Shown here in pieces: positions 1 to 12,200 of a DNA stretch of 64,000 nt. The notes below the pieces were generated by a model. It had not been told where the DNA came from and made no database searches. It saw only the letters and a program-made list of their open reading frames with translations. Made by a program: the position numbers and the translations under genes. The stretch comes from Prorocentrum cordatum (taxonomy: Eukaryota > Sar > Dinophyceae > Prorocentrales > Prorocentraceae), in NCBI GenBank assembly GCA_963575745.1, contig CAUYUJ010020682.1, positions 333,501 through 397,500 of the forward strand, given 5' to 3'. Within the stretch, counting starts at the first letter, position 1, and the number at the start of each line of letters is the position of its first letter.

Positions 1-1887
1 TGCATTCGTTCCGGGTGGCCCACCAGCGATCCCCCCCGCGCTGAACTTGTCAGAGCACGCAAATCACGAGAAAGAGGAGGAGGAGCAGGAGGAGGAGGAG
101 GATGGCGCCATCGACAGGGAAGGTGAAGGCCACGAGGTCCGCCAGCTCGACGCCCGCGTCGCCCGCGCCCGCCCTCTCACTCTTATCCGCAATTGCGGGG
201 TGCTACGTATTTCAGCCGAGCGACCCTCCCAGCAACGCCTGCTGATGGGCGGGCGGGCAACTCAGGAGGGAGGGAGGGAGGGAGCGCTGAGAGCAGAAAA
301 GGGACAGAAGGGCGGGGGGGGGAAGAGAGAGAGAGAGAGAGAGAAACACACAGACACACAGACACACACACACACACACAAAGCAAAACAACATACAGTG
401 TGTAACTATATTTCATAGGGGTGTTTTCGGGCCGTTCCGGCGATCCACGTCGGGGAAGCTCTTCGTGGCTGAGGCTTGCCGTGGCCAGAAGCTTCTTTCG
501 TTTCTTATTCAAGAGGCCTGCGCCATTCCGCACATCCCCAGAAGAGGAATGAAGTTCACGGGTGATGCCTTTCGGGGCTTCTTGGGGGCCCTCTGGGTGC
601 CTCTTCTGGGCGTCTCGGGGGCATCTTCGGGACTCGTCGGAGTTGTTTGGGGGCGCCTGCTGGCGGTCTCGGGGGTCCTCTTGGGGCCCAGGCTCAGTCA
701 GAATGGCAGTTCGAGTTTCTTCTCTTGGGCATCTCTTGGGTCCCTGTTGGGGCTTTCTTGGGCCATCTTGGGCGCCTCTCGGGCCGTCTTGGGACCTTCT
801 TCGGCCTCTTGGGGCCCTCTTGGGGGCTTCTTGGGCTGTCTTGGAGCGAGATTGGGGGCCTTTTGAGCCGTCGCGGACGCTGTTAAAGACCAATTTCCCG
901 AACGTGCCCAACCCGTTCTAAACACGTGGCGGGTATACCGAGGACAGTTCAATACAAAGGAACATGATAGATGAGCCGGAGTGCGCAGATGCAACCAGAT
1001 GTGAAATCAGAAGAGCGCGACAGCGAGAGTAACGACAAACACTCAACCCCGTGTGAAACTTCACACCGCGTGTACCAACAAGTGAATTCCGCGTGTAACT
1101 CAACACCGCCAGACTGGATGCGCGTCCCACGAAAGTGGCGACCGGTGCGCAGTTCGCAACCACCCAGGGAGCAGCGCAGGAAGAGGCAGCAGACGGCGGG
1201 AGGGGCGAGGCAGGGAGACAAAGGGAGGCGGGAGGAGAAGGAGGAGGAGGAGGAGGAGGAGGGGGGGTCGACAGTGTTCTGCTCAAATCAAGAACCCAGC
1301 ACAAGAGGGTTGGGAAGCATGCGAATATCGATTGGTTTGTCAAAGGGGTTGAGACGATTCTTGCTTCTTGGGGTACTCTCCGGGGTCGCCTTGGAGCCCT
1401 TTTGAGGCATTTTTGAGGCTTCTTGGGCAGACTTGAGGCCATCTTGGTCGTCATTGAGGACTCCCCGGCGTGTTGGAGTCCGTCCTGAGCCACCTTAGAT
1501 GGCATCATCCTCGGTCCAGGAGGAGGAGGAGGAGGAGGAGGACGAGGAGGAGGACGAGGAGGAGGAGCGGGGAGGAGGAGCGGGGAGGAGGAGGAGGGCG
1601 GGGAGGCTCGTCGCGAGAGCGACTTGGGGCCGCGATTGAAAGGCTCGAAAGGGCGGGGAGGAGGAGGAGGAGGAGGAGGAGGCGGAGGAGCGGGGAGGAG
1701 CGGGGAGGAGCGGGGAGCGTGAAGGTCAAGGGGTCGAGGAGGAGGAGAAGGAGCGGGGAAAAGAAGAAGAATTAGAAAAAAAAACAAAAAAAAGAAAAGG
1801 AGGAGAAGGACGTGGAGAATTGACGGGGGGAATGGGAGGAGGAATAGGAACGAGTGGGTGAGAACAGGAGGAGAAGGAGGAGCCCAG
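1..1887. other. repeat-rich DNA upstream of the first recognised rpiA exon
   Basis: No gene recognised. It contains GGA, GGGA, GA and CA microsatellites (68-105, 270-380), a perfect palindrome CCGCAATTGCGG at 187-198, a TTGGGGCC-type degenerate array (560-890), GGA and GAG tracts (1229-1265, 1509-1750) and an A-rich patch (1770-1800). A short reading frame from the ATG at 103 (MAPSTGKVKATRSAS) could be an N-terminal exon, but nothing confirms it. Confidence 0.5.
560..890 (+). repeat. TTGGGGCC-type degenerate repeat, copy 1
   Basis: Irregular minisatellite built from variants of CTCTTGGGGCC and GGGCGTCTTGG. Translation gives long open Gly/Leu/Trp/Ser-rich frames that are artefacts of the repeat. 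The same family recurs at 6500-7859 (reverse orientation), 29740-30300, 54860-55340 and 58440-58870. Confidence 0.75.
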
Positions 1888-1943
1888 CACGTCCTCCCTG
1901 CGCTCCCTCTCCCACCAGGCGGTGGACGACTACGTGCGCAGCG
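1888..1943 (+). CDS. rpiA: rpiA exon 1 of those recognised
   Basis: Encodes LRSLSHQ-AVDDYVRS and the first base of the Gly codon completed by the next exon (AGC G|GC ATG). The AVDDYVRSG text matches the helix before the RpiA glycine loop. The 5' edge is uncertain: AG at 1886-1887 or at 1917-1918 could be the acceptor, the second leaving a 25-nt exon. The donor is GC (GCGCCG). No ATG lies in frame before a stop at 1859, so at least one exon is upstream. Confidence 0.7.
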
Positions 1944-4900
1944 GCGCCGCGCCCGTGCCAAGCGGGGGGGACTTGCCACGAGGGAAGAGGGGGTTCCCGA
2001 GGGAAACGTGCCCCTGAATCTGGGGCCTTCCTCGGACCCGCGCCTCACCCCAAGCAGTTCCTTCACCCCCAAACGGTGCGGTGACCACACCTGGCGGGTC
2101 AGGTCAGGATGTCTCGGGCGACTGGTGCTTTCAGGGTCCCAAAGCAGTGCGGTGACGGACCGTGCAGTGAGTTCTTTGGGGGTTCCCTTGTCGTCGCACG
2201 ATCAGCCATCGCCCCGCTTCAGGACCGAGGGCCCGCGGGGCTCGAGAGAGGCCTCGGGGAGACCGAACACGTGAACAGAAACGCCTCTGGATGTTTATTG
2301 TCTTTGGGTGGACGTTCGCGCGGGGGGTTGGAGGGTCAGTCGACAGGGGGCGAACGAGTGCAGCCAGAAGGTTGCCTGGAAGGCGCGCCTTTCTGTAGGC
2401 CCCCCCCCAGGGGAATCAGGGTACGATGCGGCCGTGTCGTTCTCGACGCGGCGGCGAGCCCAATGCTGGCGTTCGAGCTTGAACGCCAGTGGCCCAGAAT
2501 CGGCCGATGTCGAACGATTTGTGCCGTCGGCAAGCCGCGACCGTTCCAGGAGGCACGATCCACGAGGCGTCAGAAACCAACGCCCAATCCGTCACGACAC
2601 GAACCTGCCGTGATCGCGTTTCGCGCGCCACGGCTCGGGCCAGAGACTCGCGAGGACCTCCCACACGTTGCCTCCTGACACTGACGCCCGCCGGATCCCC
2701 CCTGCACTGTCCCGCACGAGAGCCGTCGGGGCTGCCCACGCGTCGCGTCTGTCCTGCCTCTTGTTTTTTCCCTCCCGCGCCCCTCCCTTCTCCTCCATGG
2801 CTGGTGCTTTCATTGGTGGATCCCCCTGTGTCTCACTGGGGAGGCTGGCAGTTCTCATCCCCACTGCATCTGGCCCGCGGAAAGCGAGCCCTGCCGTGCC
2901 TGGGTGCTCTGCCTGGTGGGCCCTCGGGCCCCCGCCCCGCCAGGCGGCTCGGAGCCCCGCTCGGGGCAGCGGCGCCCTCCTCGGGTCGGCGGTCCAGAGG
3001 TGGGGCCTTGCGGGTTTGGGGGGCTGTCAGTCAGAGGAGGGTGCTGGATTGCGTTGTCGCCTCTGTGGGCCTCCAGGGAGCCCCTCGTCGCCACCGCTGG
3101 ATTCGATTGGGAATTCCAGTGACAGCGCACCCCGGGAAAGGTCCAGAGAATGGCGGTATCGGTCCTTTCTGGGTTCCCCAATGCGGAAGGGATCCCAGGT
3201 ACCAGGGGCGGCCACCAGGGAGGTGATGACCAGGGGAGGTTGGATAGCACGGTCGGGGCCATGGTACCTCCCCCGGTGTCGTGGCCTCTCTTCTTCTCTC
3301 AATGGGTCCCCTGGTCCCCCGGCCGTCCGCGCGCATGCCTCCGGCCATGATGAGCGACCCCCCCTCTTGGGTGCCCCCCTTTTTGGACGCCCCCCGAGAT
3401 ACGGAAGGGATCCCAGGCACGAGTTTTACTGCTGGAGTCGGCATGCGCTTTTCAGACTCAGGGCGAAAAAGGAACGGCATGACATGTAACTGTTCGCAGG
3501 CCCGCGCGGAACTCCGAGAGTTCCTGTTTACGCGGTTGCTTCTTGGAGTCCCTTCTCGCCCTTCGGGCCCCATCCCTCGGGGCCCCGTCTCACCAGATGC
3601 AGCTCCTGGGCGGTCAACTTCAACCTCGGCGCCGACGCATGCCCGGTCGAACACTGGCCCCATCTGGCATGGCCCCCCGCCCATTGCCTCGCAGTCCCGC
3701 TCCACCTGGCCGAGCCGGCCTTGCTCCCGGGCGCTCCCGGGCCAATCCCGCTCAGCGCCCCCGCAGTCGGGCTTCACAGCCCCGGCTCGTTCTCGCGAGG
3801 ACCTCCCAGGAGCTGCCTCTCCGAAGGATTGCACAAAAAAAACCTTTCGAAGGATTGCACAAAAAAAACCCTTCGTTCGAAGGGTTCGAAGGGTTTTTTC
3901 GTGCAATCCTTCGTGGGTTTTTTTGTGCAGACACCTCGGAGCCACCGACGCGCCTCGGCGCGGCCCCGCTGCTGCGCCCGGGGGGGGGGGGGGGGGGGCG
4001 CCGCCGTGGCCTCGGATTCGGAGCGCCCGCCGCGGGCCCAGTGGCCCGAGAACCCCCCCCCCCCCGCCTCGGGGCACGGCGTCTTGGAGGGGAAGCGGGG
4101 CTCGCGTAGCGGGCATCGGCCAATCCCCTGTGGCTCACAGGGGTTGAAGAGCCCTCGGCATCGCTCGGACGTGTGCATTTTTCCTTCGGCGAGGACCATC
4201 GAGGAGCATCCTTGCTCATCTGGCGAAAAAACCACGCACGAAACCGAAAAAAGCGCACGGAATGGACGTCCGAGCGATGGCGAGAGCCACGTGGGGCTGG
4301 TTCCCCCTTTCCCGCCCTCGGCTGGCCCCGGACAGGGGAGTTGACTAGCAACTGGCATGGCTTCGCGGCAGGGCCCGTGCCGACCCAGTGTTTTGTGCTG
4401 ACCCGGGCTAGTGCGTTCCGAGGGGAGGGGGGCAGTCATCGGCAACGTTACTCGAAGAAGGAGAGCGGCATCCACATAAATTCTGGGAGTTCCGCGCCGA
4501 TGCGCAGACCTCCCAGAATTGACTGTTATGTTTTTTCCTTGTTTCTCCAGACAAGGGAAACACGCTCGGGGGGGAACGCATCGACCCCCAATCGCCCACT
4601 CAGTCATCGCCGATAGGGGCCTGATAGCCCAACCGCCCAGGAACGTGTGGTTTCGCGATCGGGAGTCTATTGCCGATCGATCGGCGATGTATCGCCGATG
4701 CCAGGTCGATGTTCCTCCCCCCCTGAGCCAGTCCCCCCTGTCCCTCTCACGAGAGTCTCGGGGCAGCGGGGACAAGAGGGTTGTTGCGAAACCGGCTTCC
4801 AACCGTTATGTGGGGGCGAGATGAGTCGGATTTCGCCGCTCAGGCATGGTTGTCGGGCTGGGCACTGGTTCCACGGCCTACTTCGCCGTGGAGAGAGTTG

Positions 4901-5953
4901 GCCAGAAGCTGAAGTCGGGGGAGCTTAAGGACTGCCGTCTTGCTGTTATAAGGTGTACGCGTCGTCAGCGGATCGAGGGCGTCCAGTTGGTCCTGCAGCT
5001 GTCTCACGCTACTCATGCTACCGCGTACTCTTCTTCCGCGCATGCGTGGGATGACGGTGGCAGAGCGCACGAGCGAACGCGCGTGCAAGAACTGAGAATG
5101 TGCATGCATGCTGGCCCTCACCCTCGCTGCTAAACCCGAATACTTCCGCAGGCCGAGAGATTTCCCCCTTGAGCCCCAAATGTCGGAAGCGACGTGCCCT
5201 TCAGGTGAGCGGATACATGCAGCGCTCTCTTCGGTGTCGTGCCTCCTCCCTCCTCCTTCCCCTCTCCGCTAGGAAGACCCCCCACTCCCCCGTAGAATCA
5301 TAGCTTTGGTCAGCAGATCCGCAGTTCCGTGGTAGCATGGTGCTTCACGTGCGGTGCCCCGCTGATCCCATTCCCCTTGGGCCCTTGATGATAACAATTA
5401 TTATAGATTTATCCCCGGCAAATGAATGGGCCCATTGGTTTGTCACACACGGGAAATCGGATCCGCGTAAGACAGAAAGAAGATCCACCACAGTGTCGCA
5501 CACCCGAAAACGGATCCAATTGGATCCATCGGGGTTCTCATTTGTTTAGCCCAAGAGGAAAAACTTTCGGCCTGGGGATATGTGCCGTTTTCCGCACCAT
5601 ACTTCCTTTTGTGCGCACCTACCATGTTGCATTATTGGTACTCGTGCATTGCCCAAAGCTCACCTTCGTGCAGCAAGACGCCCCGATGATGTTCCGGCGC
5701 AGAGGCTTCTCGGAGAAGTGCAATGCGAACGTCGTGTTGTTATGACAGAACCAGAGAACCAGGACGAATTTTGCATTTGTGTCACGGCAAGGTGGGCATG
5801 GGCGGAAACCGCGTTGCGATGGTGTGCGCCTGATTATGTGTTTGTTATGTTTATTGTCCGCCCCTATCCAGTCGGACTTAAGAGAGGTTCGAGCTACTGA
5901 GCAGGATCGAGTTTCTGAGCTCCGATTTTCCGTGGGAGTACTCCTGAGGCATA

Positions 5954-6034
<81 letters not shown>

Positions 6035-6101
6035 CAGTAGTAGTAGTAGTAGCAGTAGCAGTAGCAGTAGCAGTAGCAGTAGCAGTAGCAGTAGCAGTAG
6101 C

Positions 6102-6158
<57 letters not shown>

Positions 6159-6176
6159 CGTAGCAGTAGTAGCAGC

Positions 6177-6214
<38 letters not shown>

Positions 6215-9200
6215 CCGTGTAGCCGTAGTCGCAATCGTAGTCGTAGCTGTCATCGGCGCGGCGGGTGCCGCAGAAAAGAAGAATCAGTTGCCCCTTATTC
6301 GTGGGACCCCAGTCTTCCAACAAGGCCGCCGAACAAATTCGCTGGCCCAACGGGCCAGAGGCGTGCTAAGATCTCCGGTAACTGGTTAACAATAACTCTA
6401 TACTTCGCGCGCGCGGAGCGGCCCCTGGGGGTCCCCGGCCGGCAAGTACCCCGGCAAGGTCCCGGGACATTCCCGGCAAACTCGGGTCAGAGACGGTTTT
6501 CCTCCTGGGTGCGGCCTTCCACGCTCCCCGGAGCGCGCCAAGAGGGCCCCAACAGGCTTCCAAGACGGTCCAAGAGGGTTCCGAATCACCGAACGATCGG
6601 CCCAAGACGCCCAACACAGCCTCAAGACGGCCCAAGAAGCTTCCAAGAAGTCCCAAGAGAGCCCCGACCCTTTCCAAGAGAGCCCCAAGAGGCCAAAATC
6701 ATTGATTTCCATTGGGTTTTTCAAGGTTTTTGGCTTCCTCGCCTTTTCGCCTTTCCGACGCTCCAAGACGGCCCAAGAAGCCTCCAGGACCACCCCAAGA
6801 CGGCCCAAGAGGCCTCCAAGAGAGGCCCATCACCGTCCAAGAGAGCCCCACGACAGCCCAAGAGGCGCCCGAGACGGTCCAAAAGGACCCCAAGAGGGCC
6901 CCCAGAGGGGCCCAACATGGAGACCACGAGCCGAGAATCCGAGCCTTCCGCTCCAAGAGGCCTCCTGGAGGCTCCAAGAGGCCCCCCAGAGGCCCCAAAA
7001 GGCGACAAGGGGCCCGAAAGAGACCCCAAGAGGCTCGACAACGACTCCCGAGAGTCTCCAAGAAGCCTTCGAGAGGCATCCAACGAGATCCCAATGAACG
7101 TCCACGACGCCTCAGAGCGCCAAAACCATTGCTTTCCATTGGGTTTTTCAAGGTTTTTGGCTTCCTCGCCTTGTCGCCTTTCCGACGCTCCAAGACGGCC
7201 CAAGAAGTTTCCAAGACCACCCCAAGACGGCCCAAGAGGCCTCCAAGAGAGGCCCATCACCGTCCAAGAGAGCCCCACGACAGCCCAAGAGGCGCCCGAG
7301 ACGGTCCAAAAGGACCCCAAGAGGGCCCCAAGAGGGGACCAACATGGAGACCACGAGCCGAGAATCCGAGCCTTCCGCTCCAAGAGGCCTCCTGGAGGCT
7401 CCAAGAGGCCCCCAAGAGGCCCCAAAAGGCGACAAGGGGCCCGAAAGAGACCCCAAGAGGCTCGACAACGACTCCCGAGAGTCTCCAAGAAGCCTTCGAG
7501 AGGCATCCAACGAGATCCCAATGAACGTCCACGACGCCTCAGAGCGCCAAAACCATTGCTTTCCATTGGGTTTTTCAAGGTTTTTGGCTTCCTCGCCTTT
7601 TCGCCTTTCCGACGCTCCAAGACGGCCCAAAAAGCTTCCAGGACCACCCCAAGACGGCCCAAGAGGCCTCCAAGAGAGGCCCATCACCGTCCAAGAGAGC
7701 CCCACGACAGCCCAAGAGGCGCCCGAGACGGTCCAAGAGGGCCCCAAGAGGGGCCCAACAAGGAGACCACGAACCGATAATCAGAGCCTTCCGCTCCAAG
7801 AGGCCTCCTGGAGGCTCCAAGAGGCCCCCAAGAGGCCCCAAAAGGCGACAAGGGGCCCGAATAATGCAAAAAGGAAACTGCAGAACGTTGTCTTGTTCCC
7901 TGCGATCGTATTCACGAGCCGCCACCTTCCGAAACAGAGGGTTCAGGCGGGCAAAGAATGGTTGCCGCTTGCGAAATCACCCAAAGCCAGCCATCCATAA
8001 ACACAAAAACGACCCAGCAGCACCCCATTGACAACGATCACACGGGCACTCGACAGCCGTGCACCAATACGGGCCGGCGGAATGAGCGAAGCGATTAAAT
8101 AATTAGTTACCCCTGATTGGTGGGGGCTTGAAAGACCTTTCAGGGTTAGCTGCGCGCGCGTGCCCAGGTGATCGTTTTCTGATTCGTTGTTTTTCCGATC
8201 CACGCGGGCCCTCGCACTCCCTCCCCCCCTCCCCCCATGGAGTAGATCTTGGCTCTTGGCTGTTTGGGGCGCCTGTTTCACGCAGGTGGAGCCTCCCCCA
8301 TGGGACACACTGCTGCAGACAGTCCCATTAAGCAGAGGTCCAGAGCCATACCGCCCCCCCTCCCACCCCCCCTTCCGCCCAATGTCGAAACGCCGAATAA
8401 GAAAACGCTCGCCAGGCTCAAACCGATCGAGCATGTAGATGCGAATGGAGACGTAGCGTAACGGACTGAGGATGTTGCAGCGGCGTCTCAGAGGCATCCA
8501 GCGTCGTTGGACCGGCCTGTCTGTTTGCCAGCCGTGTCGCACGAAGGACATCGTGGCCATTCCGACCTCCAAGCGCACCAGAGAGCAGGCAGAGGGTCTG
8601 GGCATCCCTCTGGCCACGATGGACAGCCACCCGGTCGTGGATGTGGTGTGCGGCCTCAGCTGCGCCCTCAATGCTCTCCTGTCGTCCGTCACTCGTCCTG
8701 CTCGCTGTTCGCCCAGCTTCTTCGGCCTTTCCGTCGCATTCCCGTTCCCAACCACCTCTCCAGCCCGACCCCGTCACTCCCCCCCCATGGCGCCAGCAGC
8801 CAGCGGCAGAGCACAACAAATGGTCAACCAGGTGGTGCAAGCTTGGTGGACGTTCTCCCGCATGGGAACTGAACTTGGCGTGCGTAGGTGGCTCGTGGAC
8901 GCTCCGCCAGGGGGGGAATTGCACTGCTGGTGCCCACCGTGCGGCGGCAATTGCGCCGATTGGGGCACCGCTGATGACATCAGGACACGTCGGCTTGGGC
9001 CGAGCTGGAGGAGTAGGAGGTTGATGCGGAGGAGAAGCATGAGGAAGGGTAGGAGAAGGAGGAGTAGACGCGGGAGGATGCGAAGGGGTAAATTCAGGAG
9101 GTGAGGGATGGCCGTGGCTCCACCAGTCGCGAGACGTTAGACTCATCGCAGTATTCGGGGCTGGCGTGCGAGCAAGCGAGCATATTCGTGTTGGTCACGG

Positions 9201-12200
9201 AGCCTCGATTGTCCTCATGCGCATATTGGCTTGATAGCAGTGTCTGTCTGGAGCGGCAGGAGTAGGAAGAGGAGGACGGTAGATCATGAGGAGGAGGAGG
9301 AGGAGAAGGAGTTTTCGGAAAAGGGCCAGGAGGATGACGAGGACCAGAAGTCTGAAAGACTTGAGAGGAGGAGGAGGCTCCCCTAGAACCCATGGACCCC
9401 CCAAACAACAAGAACTTCGACTTATTTACATCGTCGTGATTTCACGAGTTCCCGATGCTCTCTTTGGGCCGCCGCCGTTTGGGTTGCTCAAGTCTTGAGT
9501 TATGTGGGAGAGGCTCACCAACCACGCCCTGACTGGCGTAGTCTCCTACCTGGCCAGGTGCCCGCAGGTGCCATCTTGCCCTCCGTATCCCGCCGTGCGC
9601 GGAGGCGGCGCCTGTCAGCTGCCCGGCGGCTGCCCCTTGCCCGGCGTGCGCGTGCCCGGCGTGCGCCCCGCGCGCGGCGTCTGAGCCCTCGCCTGGCTCG
9701 GCCGCGCCAGAGGCCGCCCCTGCGAGCGCGGCTGGCGGCGTGGTCGCCGACGCGGCGGTCGACGCGCGTGCGCTGGCCTCGGCGCTGGTGGGCGGCGCGG
9801 TCGGCTTCGTGTTCGCGGCGGCCTGCTTCGGGTGCTGTTGCGCGGCGCTCAGGAGGGACGCCCGCCCCCGCAGCCGTGGCTTCGCTGGTTTGGACGATGG
9901 CGGCAGTCGCGACGACACGATGGGCGTACGTCTTTTACGCAGGCGAGGTGCTCTGGCACCAGCAGTTGAATCTGGGCCGGGTGGCGTTGTCGGAAGCTGA
10001 CCACGTCATCTATGCGGCGGACGGTGATTTGTACATCGTCGCCCTCGCCAACAATCCTGATGTGCAGGCGGCGAGGTTCGGCAGCTTCGATCCTCCGCCG
10101 CCCGGGATCGCCGCCAACCAGGTGCACAGGTTCCGCGCCGAGCCCACGGACGCCGAGCTTGCGCAGCTGTCGCTGGAGGCCGGGCAGGTGGCGATAGGCG
10201 AGTGCCGTCGTCAGGCTCAGGCAGTTGGCAACCTTGGCTTGCTCGCCAACTGCGGCCGCTGGTTGCGCCTGGGGGCGGCCTCGCGGTGGCGCCTGTGGCT
10301 CCAGCTGGTCCCGCCTTGGGCTTGCTGAGGGGCGCCGTGCCCGCTGGGGGCGGCCCCGCCGCTTGCGACCCGGCGGGCGTGTGGCGCGCCGCGGCTTGCG
10401 AGGGTGGCTACCGCATCGGCGACGAAGTGCCTGGCCACGTTCCGACGGCGGCCCGCATCCAGGACAGGGACATCCACGTGCTGCCCGACGGCCAGGGGCT
10501 CTTCGTCGAGCTGGTGCCGCCCGCAGCGCTGGAGTCATTCTTGCGCAAGGCGGTCGACGCGGACGCGAGGATCCTGCCGATCGTCCGCGATGCGCAGGGC
10601 CGTCGAGACGCGCCGTGGCACAAGATGGTGGAGATGGCGCGCCGGGAGGACTTCGGATCGGACTGGGCGCTGCCGGGGCCGCGGACCGCTGGATGGCGCA
10701 TGAGCTACCTGCAGCGCGAGGGCCTCGGCATCGGGGGCCACCGCGAGCACTTCCGCCAGATCTGCAAGCTGGGCGCCACCGACTGGGGCGTCCAAGAGCA
10801 CTATCAGCTGTGCCAGCAGATCAAGGCCGCCACGTGCTAGGACCTCCTGGATGGCACGAACTTGATCAGCATCGAGATGAAGTTCAGGAGGCTCCAGACC
10901 ATTGAGTTCGCTCACTGGGACAAGGCGAAGGACGCCGAGAGCAAGCGCGTTGGGGGCAAGATTAGTCTGGAGGAGCATGCCGCGTTCTCGGGGGTCTCCC
11001 GATCCACGTCTTCGGTGATGGTCCCGCCCGACCTGATTGAGCACGTGCGCGGTGACGTTGAAAGGGAGGCGAAGTTGCACAGGAGTCTGCGCCTGGCCCG
11101 CGAGGAGCGGGAGTCCAGGCTCAAAAATGGCTGAGGCCGTTGCCCGCCTTGGCTTCGGAGGGGGGGGGGGGGGGCAAGGCGCGATCGGAACCCCATCCGT
11201 CAGGGCCCGCACGGCGCGCCCACCATCGCTCAGGACGTCCACGATTTTGGGGGACGTCGGCCCCGGGACATCTTTCCCTTGCCGTACCCACCTGCTGCCG
11301 AGCCGCTGGATAAGGCTGCTGCTGCTTCGCTCGCCAGAGGGGCGCGGATGGGGCTGGGGAAGAGGATCGCTGTCTGTAACGATGTGGTCCGCGCTGTGGA
11401 CTCATTGACTTGGCTGCGTGATCCATCCTTGACGCGCGGTCGCGACCGCAATGCAAGATATGCGGACCCGTCACTTGCTCAGAGTTCGCGCCGCACCCAC
11501 ATCGAGGAGTCGGTTCGGCATCTTGGCGCCGCGCCTTCTTCTCCCGCAGAAGCGCTGGTGCAGCTTCGCGTGGCCGGGGGCGCCTGCGCTGTCGAGCAGT
11601 CGCCCTTCGGGGGCTACGACCCCGCGCTCCTCTCCTTGCCGGGCGCCAGTTCCGCCCCCGCCGCGCCGCTGGCCGACGCGCGGGGGGGGGGGGGGGGGGG
11701 CGGGCAAGCCGAGGGCGAACATATCGTTCCGCCGAGCGTGCTCGATCCGAGCGTGGCGGCTGCCCGTTTGCGACACAGCTCAGTACCTGTGCCCTACTCT
11801 GATCCTCTTCCACGTGATCAGCGGCGTTGGTCTAGTTTTGTTCAACTCTTATATGGGCGGCACCTCGCCGACTTCCACCTGGAGGATGGCGCGAGGGCCG
11901 AGGTCTTTTTCGTCGAGAAGAAGGGCGGTCGCCTCCGCATGGTTGCCGACTGCCGTCGCTCCGCCGAGCCCCTGGGCGTCCGCCTGGCCATTGGCGACGC
12001 CGTCGGGCCCCCGGAGACGGCTGGCGACGATGCTCTGCTCACTGCGGAGGGCGCCGACCTGAAGGACGCCTTCTACCACCTGGAGCTGCCGGAGGAGCTG
12101 CGCTCTTATTTCACCCTCAGGCCTGTTCGCGCCGGTGCCATCGGCGTCGACAGCCTCGGGGGCAAGAGTGTTCAGGCGTCCACCAAGCTCTGCCCGCGCT

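Larger units (their letters stand above)
1944..4843 (+). other. rpiA: rpiA intron 1
   Basis: 2,900 bp, GC to AG. It holds a dispersed repeat (2440-2600), two copies of CGGAAGGGATCCCAGG at 3184 and 3403, a foldback (3823-3931), a 19-base G run (3980-3998), MITE copy A (4159-4279), an 11-bp inverted repeat around AATTCTGGGAG (4480-4520) and a repeat shared with 58.35 kb (4577-4655). No coding region recognised. Confidence 0.75.
4930..8546 (+). other. rpiA: rpiA intron 2
   Basis: 3,617 bp, GA to AG, with AAGGAC at both exon junctions. It holds unrecognised DNA (4930-5950), a long AGT/AGC microsatellite (5955-6213), a TTGGGGCC-type array in reverse orientation with a 427-bp tandem repeat (6403-7859), then 700 bp with nothing recognised. 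Confidence 0.8.

Noticed and set aside
918-2090. 390-residue minus-strand frame rich in Pro and Arg
   Set aside because: Produced by GGA and G-rich tracts; it overlaps rpiA exon 1 on the other strand and has no domain-like text.
4846-5133. 95-residue + strand frame taken as a separate small gene
   Set aside because: Its first 28 codons are rpiA exon 2; the conserved text stops at the GA donor.
5619-6350. Minus-strand poly-Thr/Leu/Tyr frames
   Set aside because: Pure translation of the AGT/AGC microsatellite.
6509-7780. 423-residue + strand frame and several matching minus frames
   Set aside because: The frames follow the 427-bp tandem and TTGGGGCC-type units; all six frames are open because the repeat lacks stops.
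8472-9104. 210-residue + strand frame taken as a separate gene
   Set aside because: Only 8547-8645 is protein-like and it is rpiA exon 3; the rest is intron read-through.
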